Assembly (NCBI GenBank): GCA_030220185.1
Contig: JASPKZ010000424.1
Coordinates: 62,001 to 126,000 of the forward strand
DNA from: Diploptera punctata
Taxonomy: Eukaryota > Arthropoda > Insecta > Blattodea > Blaberidae
DNA: 64,000 nucleotides
Reading direction: 5' to 3'
Position 1 is the stretch's first letter; every line of letters starts with the position of its first letter. A model generated the notes under the pieces. The model saw nothing but the letters and a program-made list of their open reading frames with translations, did not search any database and was not told the DNA's origin. This document shows positions 19,801-30,322 of this stretch, piece after piece. Position numbers and translations under genes: made by a program.

Positions 19801-20292
19801 AACATTGAAAATAAAAGAATAGAAATATATATTATCTAGCACGTGTCTATACAAGTTTTATGGGAGAATCTTAAAATGTATAATTACTATTTTAATACAT
19901 TAAAAAGCATTGTTATATTCTTACACATGTGCAAGGCATAAAAATATTGCAATTTCAATTGTTTCAAAATAGCTTCTTCTCTCATACAATTTTTAAAGCA
20001 TGAAAAACAAAAAACATTTGAAGAATCAACAGAGACAAATTATCTTGAAAGTTATCAAGCATTATTTATGAAAACTATCCTACATTAGTCACTGAGGAAG
20101 TTGTGAAAATAACAGCAGAATTTACAGGTGAGTAAGCATGCAGCATAATTTCTGCTCTTAATGAAATTATAAATGAAGGATAACTATTGACATCATATAT
20201 AATCTTTTGTCATAAATAAATAAGAAATGGAACAAATTCCTAATTATTGGTACCATCTTACCTCTTACCTTCCAGGCAGTCTTAGTTCCTGT

Positions 20293-20345
20293 AAAATATG
20301 ATGTTGCCTAAGAACAATGCTTCCATCAATGACGGTTCAGTCATA
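20293..20345 (-). repeat. Short repeat shared with 47.93 kb
   Basis: On the minus strand, GAAGCATTGTTCTTAGGCAA and neighbouring bases match 47928-47962 on the plus strand. Nothing coding. It is probably a fragment of a larger dispersed element. Confidence 0.5.
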
Positions 20346-20505
20346 TAACAGTTAAAAGTAGCACCACTGTTCCCCTAATAGACGGAGTCGGCAAAGCAAT
20401 ACCTTAAGCAAGTTAGTTTACGGTACAACTGGAACTTAGCTTGGAATTAGTATAAATGATACACGGAAGTGTGGAAATGATTTGAGTTATTTAAAATGAA
20501 CTTAC

Positions 20506-20672
20506 TTGGAACTGCTCTGCATGAGTTCTACCAAATCAGGGAAAAGAACATCGCGGTTTCTATCACAGAAACCCTCCACATTGTACGTTACTATACCAGC
20601 ATAATGGTGGATGATGAAGCCTTCTTTACAGGATTGATAATGCTGATGTGTACCAGATGCTGCTGTGAGTTT
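20506..20672 (-). CDS. Myo1e: Class I myosin, lower 50-kDa exon
   Basis: 55 codons plus two bases. Acceptor GTTTCAG, donor GTAAGT. It begins [20 protein letters not shown] and continues [20 protein letters not shown], then [21 protein letters not shown]...GF..RNRDVL is the invariant motor signature next to the strut and actin-contacting surface. One oddity is Ile in the HYAGKV position (GIV rather than GKV), an otherwise conserved Lys. It joins the upstream exon in phase 0. Confidence 0.93.
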
Positions 20673-20919
20673 CTGAAACACAACATGCAATATCAGTTAT
20701 ATAATTACATTCTATGCACACATACAAAAATAGATAACAATATATTAGTGTCTCAAATTTACATACTATGGCTTTCAATAAGTAAATGACAACACTGATA
20801 TAATATCAGAAAAAAATTATTTTGGTTAGTTTTGACATTACAAACTTTATTAAGGTAGAATTCCTAAAATAAGTAATTACAAACTTTATTTATAATCTCC
20901 TGTTAAGTATCTATTCTGC

Positions 20920-21218
20920 AGTGTTCTTCCTGAGGGCAGGTCTTTCACTGCAATCATAGCATTTTCATGCTGTTTTATTGCTTTACTAGGAAATTATAGG
21001 TGTGGTAGCTTCCCATTGCTTTCCTTCCACACTGGTGAAATGATAAGGATGATGATGATGATGACCGATGATTTTTAGGGACTGTTAGGCCCTAGGCTTC
21101 CTAACATTTGTCTTACAGGTGAGGAAAAAACCTGATAAAACCTCACCCAGGAGCCTCTCCTGACCAGGAATCAAACCTGGGCAGCATACTACCTTAAGAC
21201 CACAGCAATGGACAAGTC
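20920..21218 (-). mobile_element. SINE-C copy
   Basis: Reversed 3' body (GAGGGCAGGTCTTTCACTGC) at the left, through TGTCTTACAGGTGAGGAAAA, to a tRNA-like head whose B-box mirror is ATCAAACCTGGG and which ends in CCACAGCAATGGACAAG. The head is intact but diverged. Confidence 0.75.
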
Positions 21219-21221
21219 AAC

Positions 21222-21445
21222 TATACATTGCCAAATTCTTGGAAAAACGGGACACTCCATCTCCAGCATCATTTCTGGATAACTCTTTCATTTGATCAAT
21301 CAAGAGCTTTCTGGATATCAACTCTTATTGAAATTGACTGCTTCATAGAAATTCTTTGATATTTGAGAATAAGTTATAGTCACAAGGACTTCTGTCTGGT
21401 GAATTTGGTGGATGTTTGAGTACTTCCCAATTCCACCTTCTAAAC
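21222..21445 (-). pseudogene. Mariner transposase C-terminal relic
   Basis: The minus strand reads RWNWEVLKHPPNSPDRSPCD then YNLFSNIKEF, the third catalytic region of mariner-type DDE transposases (SPDLSP.DY.LF). Downstream, SRNDAGDGVSRFSKNLAM matches the usual C-terminal WxKxI region only loosely. Not the same lineage as the three better copies. No inverted repeats were found. Confidence 0.5.
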
Positions 21446-21879
21446 AAATTATAAGGTACATCTTTTTTAAAGATGTATTACTTACTAAATGTGAGAAACA
21501 GTGAATGTATTCACAAAATATTGTTATTTTGTGCCTTTCAATATTACAGATTTATACAACAAAGACTGGTCAACAACACATACTACAAGATTACAATGGT
21601 CACCACTAGGATCACTGGTTTACAACAGTGTTGCCATTACTTATCGAATGCTAGTATATACTCTTTGAAACATTATCTATCAACAACGAAATGAGATTGG
21701 AATACCGTTTTTGAAGTGTGTCAGGGACCAACAATATCAATAACAAACTGTTATAGAACAAAAGCTAACAAATTTATTGAAATTCAGTTTGTTGCAAAAC
21801 ATAAACTCAACAACATTCAGTAAATTTCCACTTATGCATATCTAGTTTCGAGGTTTGCGGGTTTAAACCCGGTTACAGT

Positions 21880-21990
21880 TGATAATTTTTTTTCACGACT
21901 TAAAAATCCTGAGCGTAGTTTGCTTCCAGAATGTGGGGGAGCTCCATCTTGTTGGAAGATGTCTAAACAAAGAACTAGTTGAATAAATAT
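21880..21990 (-). pseudogene. DDE transposase fragment
   Basis: The minus-strand reading LDIFQQDGAPPHSGSKLRSG contains the FQQDGAPPH block that surrounds the second catalytic Asp in Tc1/mariner-type and similar transposases. The rest is missing. A tRNA-like inverted motif (GGTTTGCGGGTTTAAACCCG) adjoins at 21850. Confidence 0.45.
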
Positions 21991-22119
21991 GAGAATATAT
22001 GTAATTTCATTATTGTCACCACAAAACTTAAAATTACGTAATATCAAAGTTTTCACCATAAAACTTGAGTTTATCTACGTCTTGCAATAAATGACAATAC
22101 AATAAATTTATTAGTTTTT

Positions 22120-22290
22120 TATTTATATAGAATGGCAGAAGGAAGAATACCCAGGATTGTACAAGAATGGGAAATTAAGAGGAGAGGAAGTAGAGCACCT
22201 GGATACAGAAAATGCCTATGTCAATGGAAAGATTTGGTGTAGCAGAGAATTATGTACAAGCTAGAGACAAATTACATAACATTATGGTGT
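22120..22290 (+). mobile_element. LINE C-terminal relic
   Basis: YRMAEGRIPRIVQEWEIKRR then GSRAPGYRKCLCQWKD fits the RMxxxRIPxxxxxW..xGxRxxGRPxxRW..D end of non-LTR proteins. Lineage undetermined. Confidence 0.45.
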
Positions 22291-22297
22291 TCTATTC

Positions 22298-22620
22298 TAT
22301 AGTGTTCTACCCTAGGGCAGGTCTTTCACTGCATTCATAGCAATTTCCATGTTAAGCTTTACCGCTTCAATTGGGAATTATAGGTGTGGTAGCTTTCCGT
22401 TGATTTCCACACCAGTGAAATGATAAGAGTGATAATGTTGATAGCCAATGATTTTCGGGGACCATAGGGCCCTAAGCTTCCTGACATTTGTCTTACAGGT
22501 GAGGAAAAACTCCGAAAAAATCTCACCCCAGGAGCCTGTCCCAACCGAGAATCGAACCCGGGCCTGCTGCATGACAAGGCATAATCCTACTTCGAGACCA
22601 CAGCGGTGGACAAGAACAGT
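22298..22620 (-). mobile_element. SINE-C copy
   Basis: Complete minus-strand copy. The 3' body starts at CCCTAGGGCAGGTC, and the tRNA-like head lies at about 22535-22612 with B-box mirror GAATCGAACCCGGG and A-box mirror TAATCCTACTTCGAGACC. The stretch 22621-23025 holds no recognised feature apart from AT-rich DNA. Confidence 0.8.
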
Positions 22621-23027
22621 GTAGAGTTCTAAAAAGTAACGTGTAACTTTGTGTATTTTAGATGTCAATATTGTAATCTGTTGCACATTTTGATATCGTT
22701 CGACTGGAGACAAACCTCTGTATTGAGGAGAATTCTAATTAATAAAAAAAATTATAATCATTTATTGTTATGATTTGTTGGCTTTTTTAGGGCTTAAAGG
22801 ACCTTTGGGAGATGGATTTTTGGTAGCATGAGGTTCTAGCTGAGCATTAGTATGTGGATGTATTAGTTATAAAGTTATAAAGGCATACGTGTTTTTGAAC
22901 ATAAATAAATGGATTCTGAATTTAACTATTTTATTTCTAGCGTATAATGATTACAATAACCTTAAGTAATTCTAACACTAAATAACTAATCTAAGCTTAT
23001 ATTAAGAAAACCTACATTCAAACTTTT

Positions 23028-23338
23028 GGGGCACGCCGTAGCGTAGTGGTTAAGGCACTGCGCTACAAGCCGGAAGGTCGAGGGTTCGAGTCCCGGTGGG
23101 GTCAGGATTTTTAAACTGACCCAAACCTTCTGGCGGCACTATGGCCCTGGGGTCGACTCAGCCTCTAACTGAAATGAGTACCAGACGCTTGTTCTGGGGT
23201 AAAGGCGGCCGTCACGCAGGGCTGACAACCCTGGCTGACATTAAGTGCCGATTGTCAAGAAAAAGTGGGAGCCTTAACCTCCTACTACCCCAAGGGCCTC
23301 CTGAGGCCTGTAGCGGGATCACTTTACCTTTTTTACAT
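23028..23338 (+). mobile_element. SINE-B, full-length
   Basis: A tRNA-like head (23030-23102) has the A-box region TAGCGTAGTGGTTAAGGCA and the B box GGGTTCGAGTCCC. A body of about 230 bp follows, with GGTCGACTCAGCCTCTAACT and, near the end, GGCCTCCTGAGGCCTGTAGC. The tail is ACTTTACCTTTTTT. RNA polymerase III would start at the head; the T6 run near 23329 is a plausible terminator. Confidence 0.85.
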
Positions 23339-24054
23339 TCTAACTTTTCTTGAGTTTCGAGAGAGGGAGATGTGGGGTTACGAATCTACCCTAATGTACA
23401 TTCTAATAATTATCTAATAACTCTTACACTTTCAAATATAGTATTAAACTATTTAATATACTTGACTCCATTTCCAATTGTCCTAGGCAAATTTTATTAA
23501 GAAAAATGGTATGCAGACTTACCCATCAGCTCACTGTTTCAACAGACACGAATCCCATATTTTGCAAGGTTTATACTAAGCTTCTGCACCTACAGCTATA
23601 ACTAACTGTACTAACATTCCTATAGTCTAAATGCAGAGATTTACAGTTAGCCTTGCAATACTTTGTTCCTGCCATAAACAAAATTCTATTCTGAAATATA
23701 ATATGTCTGAATGCTTTATATTTCACCAAGTGTTTTTATATGGAATAATTAAAATAATCTATGAAATAATTAAAATATCTATGTAAAATAATCTATGTAT
23801 TCGTAACATTTATTATTGTTAGTGTTGGTTCCGGATGCGGTGAGTTTCTTGCAGAAGGCAATGACTACACCACTAACAAAAGTATGATTTTTTTTACAAA
23901 TAAGATCCTGGATGGCCAAGACAGAGATGGAATGAAGTCAAAGCGTACCTTTCAGGGTAAACCGTGAAAGGAAGAAGAAAAAGAATAAAAGCAGAGGGAA
24001 GAAGAAAGAAGAAAAATGAAAACAGAAAGAACAGAAAGTATTTTTGCTTCTAAC

Positions 24055-24225
24055 CTTCTGTAAATCCTGGTCGACTCCTTCTGAAACAGCATGCATTGTT
24101 GCACATACATCATCCATCACGCAGAACAGTCCTGGAGGTCTCTTGCTTTCAATCAAGTCACACACCACCTTATTATTGAAATAATCTATAGGAGTCCATT
24201 TTATGTTTTCTGCAACATATTCTTC
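24055..24225 (-). CDS. Myo1e: Class I myosin, relay-region exon
   Basis: 57 whole codons, phase 0 at both ends. Acceptor TTTATAG, donor GTTAGA. It reads [20 protein letters not shown] then [20 protein letters not shown] and [34 protein letters not shown] and LDD.C are the relay loop and following helix. It is the most 5' exon I can support. Family proteins precede it with a switch II/relay helix segment that I did not find above 24225, so it lies further up or is masked by insertions. Confidence 0.93.
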
Positions 24226-24257
24226 CTATAAAAAAATTTAAAAATTAAAGGCTACAC

Positions 24258-24530
24258 TTTACAACATGTGACTTGACTTTTTAAATTGCTTCATAAACTC
24301 CTGTCAAATTTCATTATTAGGGTTTCATTTTTCAAATTATTTCCCACCATTTACAATGATTTTTACATGTTTTCTAATGATTATTTGAATATACTTTTTC
24401 ATGATATTGAACTACAAGAAGACATGGCAGCCACATTGATTTTAACGAATATTCTGTGTTCCAGTGCAGCCAACATAGAGTCTATACTAATTAACTTACA
24501 CTAAATAAATTCAGTGTGCATTCTTTCACA
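24258..24530 (+). repeat. Dispersed repeat, second copy
   Basis: Matches 655-950, with a small internal difference near 24400-24430. It ends directly in the minisatellite below. Confidence 0.6.
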
Positions 24531-24897
24531 GGTTAGAGTACTTAAATTGTGTTAGGTTAGCTTTTAGGTTGGTCTTTTACAGGTTAGAGCACTTAAATTG
24601 CATTAGGTTAGCTTTTAGGTTAAAGTACTTAAATTGTGTTAGGTTAGCTTTTAGGTTGGTCTTTTACAGGTTAGAGCACTTAAATTGCATTAGGTTAGTT
24701 TTTAGGTTAGAGTACTTAAATTGTGTTATATTAGTTTTTAGGTTGGTCTTTTATAGGTTAGAGCTCTTAAATTGCATTAGGTTAGCTTTTAGGTTAGAGT
24801 ACTTAAACTGTGTTAGGTTAGCTTTTAGGTTGTCTTTTACAGGTTAGAGCACTTAAATTGCATTAGGTTAGTTTTTAGGTTAGAGTACTTAAATTGC
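24530..24897 (+). repeat. Minisatellite with GGTTAG-rich unit
   Basis: About ten half-units alternate between AGGTTAGAGCACTTAAATTG and AGGTTAGAGTACTTAAATTG, each followed by a TTAGGTTAGCTTTTAGG stretch and, in every second unit, GTCTTTTACAGG. A spurious 92-codon frame with RLEHLNCIRLAFRL repeats results from the periodicity. The array grew from the single unit present at the end of the copy at 1 kb. Confidence 0.85.
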
Positions 24898-24949
24898 AAT
24901 GCTTTCCCATGATCTCTTCTGACATTTGGAATGTACACAATGTTCACGC

Positions 24950-25645
24950 TAAAGTTAACTTACTAACTCACTGGCACTATCGAACCCAAAGGTTCATGCC
25001 CATACAGACATCTCTCCAAACATTTGTATCCTCAGCTAATGTTTTCCAATCATCCCCTGTATAATCTATTTCCATCAAATCACGGTTAATATTATTCTCC
25101 CACCTCATTCTTGGTTTACCAACTGTGTATTTCCCTCAGGTTTTCCTACAAGAAGTTTCCATGCCCCTCTTTCATTCCCCATTCCTCCCACATGCCCTGC
25201 CCATTGCAGTCTACGAGACTTCACATTTCTTATTATATGTAGTTTCCTATATAGATCATGTAGCTCACTGTTATTAGTCTTCTCCATTCATCTGTCTGTT
25301 CATCTCTCTTTGGTATAAAATTTTCCTAAGAACTTTATTCTCAAACACTCGCAATCTTTTCTCCTCACTTAAAGTAAGAGTCCATGATTTGCATCCATAT
25401 AATATAACTGGGAGAATGACAATTTTATATTTTCAGTTTAATGTTCTTTGAGAGAAGTTGTGATGACAAAAGTCTCTGTATGCATAATAGCACGCGTTTC
25501 CAGAACTGAGCTTATATTAATTTCTATGTGCAGCTCATTCCTGTTTGTAATTATTGTTCCTAGGTATTTGAATTCAGCCACTTCTTCAAAATTTCCCTCA
25601 TTTGTCCATGCTAGAGCTATCAAGAAATAATTCTCCACTATTTAG
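24950..25645 (-). mobile_element. LINE-A fragment
   Basis: The 3' junction at 24955 reads TTACTAACTCACTGGCACTA, reversed GAGTTAGTAA tail. Reading left from 25638: NFEEVAEFKYLGTIITNRNE, and from 25287: MEKTNNSELHDLYRKLHIIR then SRRLQWAGHVGGMGNERGAW. Stops near 25105 and a frame change at 25430 inactivate it. Confidence 0.8.
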
Positions 25646-25654
25646 TAACCGTTG

Positions 25655-26282
25655 TCACCCATATTGTAGATACAAACAAATCTCAACTAGAACTAAATTA
25701 AAACTATTTAATATCAATGTGACAAGTACATTACTACTTTATTGGTATGAGACTTGGAAAGGAACAACTTCATTATATAAATATATATTAACGTCCACCG
25801 CGGTAGCATGCTGCCTTGTCATGCAGCGGGCCCGGGTTCGATTCCGGTCGGGACAGGCTCCTGGGTGAGGTTTCTTTCGAGTTTTTTCTCACCTCTAAGA
25901 TAAATGTCAGGAAGCTTAGGACCTAACGGTCCCCGAAAATCATCCGGCTATCATCATCCTTATCATTATCATCATTATCCTTCATCGGTGTGGAAAGCAA
26001 CGGGAAGCTACCACACCTATAATTCCCTAGTAAAGCTGCAAAGCACAGCATGAAAATGCTATGATTGCAGTGAAATACCTGCCCTTGGGCAGAATTACTA
26101 TGGATGGATATATATATATATCCATATAACAGATGGCTGAGATTTATTTTGAGAATCTGGTGGTCAAAAACCATGCAAAACAATGAATTATGGAGGATAA
26201 CATGTCAACATGAAATTTGGAAGATGCTAAAATATCAAAAATGGAAATGGTTTAAACACTCAGAAGAGAACTAGACAAATAG
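25655..26282 (+). mobile_element. LINE fragment split by SINE-C
   Basis: The left piece (25655-25780) reads ISTRTKLKLFNINVTSTLLL then YWYETWKGTTSLYKYI. The right piece (26135-26280) reads EDNMSTRNLEDAKI-like and, in another frame, LRILWWSKTMQNNELWRIT-like with QKWKWFKH. Together they make a thumb-to-C-terminus segment. The SINE-C at 25788-26128 separates them, so the SINE is younger. Confidence 0.55.
25788..26128 (+). mobile_element. SINE-C copy nested in a LINE
   Basis: tRNA-like head CACCGCGGTAGCATGCTGCC and GGGTTCGATTCCGG (about 25796-25855), then CTCACCTCTAAGATAAATGT and a 3' body ending CAGAATTACTATGGATGG. The tail is a TATA repeat. Confidence 0.8.
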
Positions 26283-26284
26283 AG

Positions 26285-26500
26285 CTTGGTCAGATTTTTC
26301 TAGGGGTTTCTCCCGTTTTCCCCTGCCACAAATTTCATTCTACCATTTCTCCATACTCATCACTTTACATTTCGTTCAATCGCCCCTGTTATATCGCGTC
26401 AGGAATCGTCGGCCAGCATCTTTGTTGTTCATTGACCTCTAAAAAATAGGGTATTCATCTCATCTCATCCCTCGACCCGACCCTCAGTTGGACACGAGTT
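26285..26500 (+). repeat. Repeat E copy 2
   Basis: TTTTCCCCTGCCACAAATTT at 26315 and CTCATCTCATCCCTCGACCC at 26455 align with 1764 and 1921. It is shorter than the first copy at its 5' side. Confidence 0.5.
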
Positions 26501-26743
26501 GATATTTATTATTAATTTATATTAACATAAATAGAACGCAATATTCAATAAACGATATTGATGGACAATATCTTATAAGAATTATTAACATTAAACATGT
26601 CAACAAATTTAGATATGTCATAGAAGAAGAAGGTTCATCACAATCAGAAATAGAAAAAGGAATAGCAGATGGATGGATAGTACTTGGCAACTGAAATCAG
26701 TATTCTGGAATTTAAAAAATCCTTTACAGATCAAAGAAATATA

Positions 26744-27864
26744 CGAGGGCGGATCGGAAAGTAACGCACAATAATTTTTTTTTAAAGTTTAATAGTAAAA
26801 AAAAAGGAAAAAAATCACAAATGAACTTACATCTTTTACCTACTTTTCGACAGTCACCAACTTTCTCAACACATTTTTCCCATCGTGTTACCAGTTTCAA
26901 TATGCCCTGTTCGTAGAAGTCCGTTTGGTTGGAGTGTAGCCATCTGCGCACTGCTGATTTCACTTCCACATCTGTCTCAAAGCGTTTGCCGGCCAGGAAT
27001 TTCTTCATGGGACCAAACAGATGAAAGTCCGATGGTGCAAGATCCGGACTGTATGGTGGATGCTGGAGCACCTCCCAACCAAATTCGGCGATTTTCTGAC
27101 GAACGACAGCAGCAACATGGGGGCGAGCATTGTCATGAAGAAGTTTAACGTTAATGTTGTGACGTTTGTCACGAATGGCACGACGCAACTTCACCAAAGT
27201 TTTAATGTAGGCCGCAGCATTCACAGTGGTCCCGTGTTCAGCAAAGTCCACCAATAAAACACCATGCATATCCCAGAATACTGTCACAAGCACTTTCTTG
27301 GCAGATTGAGTCACTTTGAATTTTTTCTTTACTGGGGAACCAGCATGTTTCCACTCCATTGATGCCTGCTTTGTTTCGGGCGTGTAGTGGTACGCCCACG
27401 ACTCATCACCTGTGACGATTCCTTCCAGAAAGTCATGTCCTTGTGCGGTGTACCGCGTTAAGTGGTCTAAGCTTGCCATCATTCGCTGGCCCTTGTGGTC
27501 GTCTGTCAGGTTCTTAGGCACCCAGCGAGCACTAACTTTACGGAATTTCAAATTTTCATGAACAATATCGTACACCGCACCATAGGAAATGTTGAACTTC
27601 TGCGATAAGGCTCTGCGGGATTGCTGCTGTTGTCGGCCGGCCGGAGCGTGGCGAATCACTAAGGTTCACGCGTCCCTCTTGGAAGAATGTGCACCACCTG
27701 GAGACATTGCTACGGTCCATGCAATCATCCCCATACACGCCACGCATGTCCCTGTGAATTTCACTGGGTTTATGCCCTTTGGCCCACAAAAATCGAACAA
27801 CACTTCTCTGTTCCTCACAGGTGGACGACTGTAGCATGCGCGTCATCTTTGTTGCATAGTTCAA
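26744..27864 (-). pseudogene. Mariner transposase, one frame break
   Basis: The N-terminal part (27864 to about 27610) starts MNYATKMTRMLQSSTCEEQR and holds the paired helix-turn-helix region through DSPRSGRPTTA. The frame then shifts. The rest (about 27600 leftward) runs from ALSQKFNISYGAVYDIVHEN to the C-terminus. All three catalytic positions are intact: Asp in TGDESW, Asp in HDNARPH, and Asp in LAPSDFHLF, with 34 residues between the second and third (D,D34D). The linker between GRP and LSQKF is too short, so a small deletion caused the shift. The frame reads on through the left inverted repeat to 26724; the original stop is lost. Confidence 0.88.
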
Positions 27865-28008
27865 GCTTCTCTCGCAAGAGGTGCACCTGAGAAAAAAATA
27901 CCATCTGTAGTGAAAACTTCAAACTATATCTCTGTGAAATTTCAACATTCTAACTGCAATACCAAGGCAGAAAAAAATTATTGTGCGTTACTTTCCGATC
28001 CGCCCTCG
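26744..28008 (-). mobile_element. Mariner element with both inverted repeats
   Basis: 1265 bp. Perfect terminal inverted repeats begin CGAGGGCGGATCGGAAAGTA and continue through ACGCACAATAATTTTTTT, about 37 bases at each end. TA duplications lie at 26742-26743 and 28009-28010. The transposase is on the minus strand (next entry). GC content is higher than the AT-rich surroundings, consistent with a later arrival. Confidence 0.93.
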
Positions 28009-28581
28009 TATGTATAATGTCGTTGTAGAGAGTATTATGTTATACGGATCAAAGACATTGACAAATAAAAAGTGTCAAGCTAATAAGTTATTAGCAACAG
28101 AGATGGATTGTTGGAGAAGACCATCGCGGAAGTTCAGATTAGAAAAAATATATAAACGTTGAATTTATGAAAGTTGAAAGAAATGTTTTTACAGACAACT
28201 GAAGAAAGATGATTAAGATGGTATGGACATCTCAAGAGGATGGCATGTGATAGAATCCTTAAGAAGATCTTAAAGTGGAAAATTGATGGGAGAGAAGAAA
28301 AACATCCTAAGGTTGTATGAACGGTGTGAGAAGAAGTATGAGTGAACTAGGACTTACAGATGAGGATGTTCAGGACCGCTACAACTATGGAGAAGGTGAA
28401 TTTTTTCAGGGCGATGGAAAAACATTTTATTATGGATAATTTCGAAAAAAAACTATTTTTATTATTATTATTATTAATGGTATTGTTTATGTTGTAAATT
28501 GCTGTTTGTATTAATATTGTTTATCTTTAAGTATTTATGTTTATGTTGTATATGTCGGTGTCGTCGTGGTCGTCGTCATAG

Positions 28582-28584
<3 letters not shown>

Positions 28585-28650
<66 letters not shown>
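28585..28650. repeat. TTA trinucleotide microsatellite
   Basis: Roughly 21 consecutive TTA units, likely the tail of an old retroelement. The flanking 28436-28580 and 28651-29050 hold no recognised feature. Confidence 0.95.
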
Positions 28651-28651
<1 letters not shown>

Positions 28652-29058
28652 ACAGGACTGCAGGATGTGGATTTTACGGATAACGTCACGGTGGTATTTT
28701 CCTAATATGGCAAGTTTTGGTCAATAATGCTAGTATTAAGAGTTTTTGAATAAATAGAGTTTTTAGTGTTAAGTCCAGTAAGTAAAAACGTTAGCTAGAT
28801 TTGGGCGAATGCACGGTGTGAATGTAGAGTAGAGTCTGTGTAACTGGTCACAGTGTCTGGCACCATTATCCCTCAACGGACCGTAAAGGGTTCACTATAG
28901 GGACGTCTTATTCTTGATTTGTTTTCACAGCATAATAAAATTCAAGTAGATTGACGTGCGAATGACAACTTGGTATCAGCCACAAGGTTTTCTGCATTAA
29001 AAAAAATACACCCTCTACACTTCCTAAAAAGGAAAACAATCTTAAATTTTACCGCACT

Positions 29059-29423
29059 ATAGGGTTTTTCATGTCTAGAAAATAGCATTGCTCTTATGTG
29101 AACGCTGTTGCTCTTTACGCAGCAGAATGAGTGACAGAGATGGAAATACCAAGTTTCGTTGAAAGAGGATGGTTCATTGACATCTCAGCTAGCCGCTATT
29201 CCTAGCCTTATTAAACATGTGGATGATAATTACACGTTTCATAACTATTTTTTTCATAAATCGGACACCCTCTTTCTTGGCAAAGTTATAGGTGAAATTA
29301 TTAAATTAAATTATGTATTTCTGATCATTTAATCAATAAATCAACCTCGCATACAAGGACACGTTTACTAGAAAGAATTGCTCCATAAGAGCAGTGCTAT
29401 TTTATAGACGTGAAAACCCCTAT
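29059..29423. mobile_element. Foldback element G, copy 1
   Basis: The terminal arms are inverted: TAGGGTTTTTCATGTCTAGA plus AAATAGCATTGCTCTTATG at 29059-29098 mirrors ATAAGAGCAGTGCTATTTTA plus TAGACGTGAAAACCCCTA at about 29388-29423. The interior matches 35340-35590. No transposase. Confidence 0.7.
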
Positions 29424-29434
29424 ATATTCATTAC

Positions 29435-30322
29435 TAGAGACCGGATTATATGAAACATAAGCTCGAAATATGCATGCAAATAAGCATGAGAAATGCTTAA
29501 AATATGCATGAAAAATGTCAATATATGCAATATCAAATAATAAAAAAACACAATAATTATTACTTTATTAGATATTTTACTTCAAAATTAACAAATAATT
29601 AGTATTTTTATTACATATTTATTAATATTATTACTGATAAATGATAAATTATCAATCAGTATCAGGCAAAAGTACTGTTCACAAATTAAAATATTCTACA
29701 TTTTGCTACTATTGTAAACAGAAACGATCAGGTACTGTTCCAAATGTTCGATAGTAAGGTTGAGTCTTTGATCGCTCAAAATATGTTTATAAACAGAAAA
29801 TGGCCTTCTATGTCAGCTGAAGTAACTGGGCAGTATTTGAATTTAGGTGCTATTTTGGCACATCTTATTTCTGGCAAAAGGCGGCCCGTCCCATTTATAA
29901 AACTATTAATTTGCTTTTCCTTAAGTTTGCTCGGGAATAAGGAGTTAAGTTGTCGGATTTTATCCATTAACTGAATAGATTCAATCAACGCCAAACCTTG
30001 AGTTTCAAGTGTTTTAATAGTAGCAGGCATATAGGAAAAATGAGTGCTAATCACAGCAATGTTTTTTTTAATACTGGAATCGTTAAATGCTTCCTTGTAC
30101 TAACAAACTGCCAACGCCTCTGCACTATCGAAATTGTTTATTACATTTTTGATAGCCTCGAAATATTCATTGTAAAACAACACACATTTTTAAAATGTTG
30201 CAAATATAACGCGAAAATATGCGTTATCAATAGTTTTTGGTTAAAATATGCAATAACAGGTGAAAAGCGTCTAAATATGCAAGTGCATATGCAACATGCA
30301 AATGCATATAATCCGGTCCCTA
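29435..30322 (-). mobile_element. hAT-type element with perfect 8-bp duplication
   Basis: 888 bp between TTCATTAC (29427-29434) and TTCATTAC (30323-30330). The terminal repeats are TAGAGACCGGATTATATG on the left and, read inward from the right, TAGGGACCGGATTATATG. Subterminal ATATGCAT-type motifs crowd both ends. Minus-strand 30054-29776 retains CPVTSADIEGHFLF, close to the SxxSADVERxFS block of the hAT C-terminal dimerisation domain, but Arg-Ser is replaced by Gly-His. It is internally deleted and inactive. It sits between two G elements. Confidence 0.88.

Larger units (their letters stand above)
26520..28435 (+). mobile_element. LINE relic split by mariner
   Basis: Left piece (26520-26741): VNKFRYVIEEEGSSQSEIEK then GIADGWIVL. 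Right piece (28011-28435): VVESIMLYGSKTLTNKKCQA then EMDCWRRPSRKFRLEKI, and later a W.GHL.RM.CDRI block. The two halves rejoin across the mariner at a duplicated TA. Stops show it was old before the mariner arrived. Confidence 0.65.

Noticed and set aside
24569..24847. 92-codon frame with repeated RLEHLNCIRLAFRL
   Set aside because: It follows the minisatellite period and has no match outside it.
24530..24897. Internal telomere repeat
   Set aside because: Only isolated TTAGGTTAG pieces occur within a longer unit; there is no run of TTAGG.
27556..27890. Plus-strand frames of 60-90 codons opposite the mariner transposase
   Set aside because: They are antisense shadows of the GC-richer transposase.
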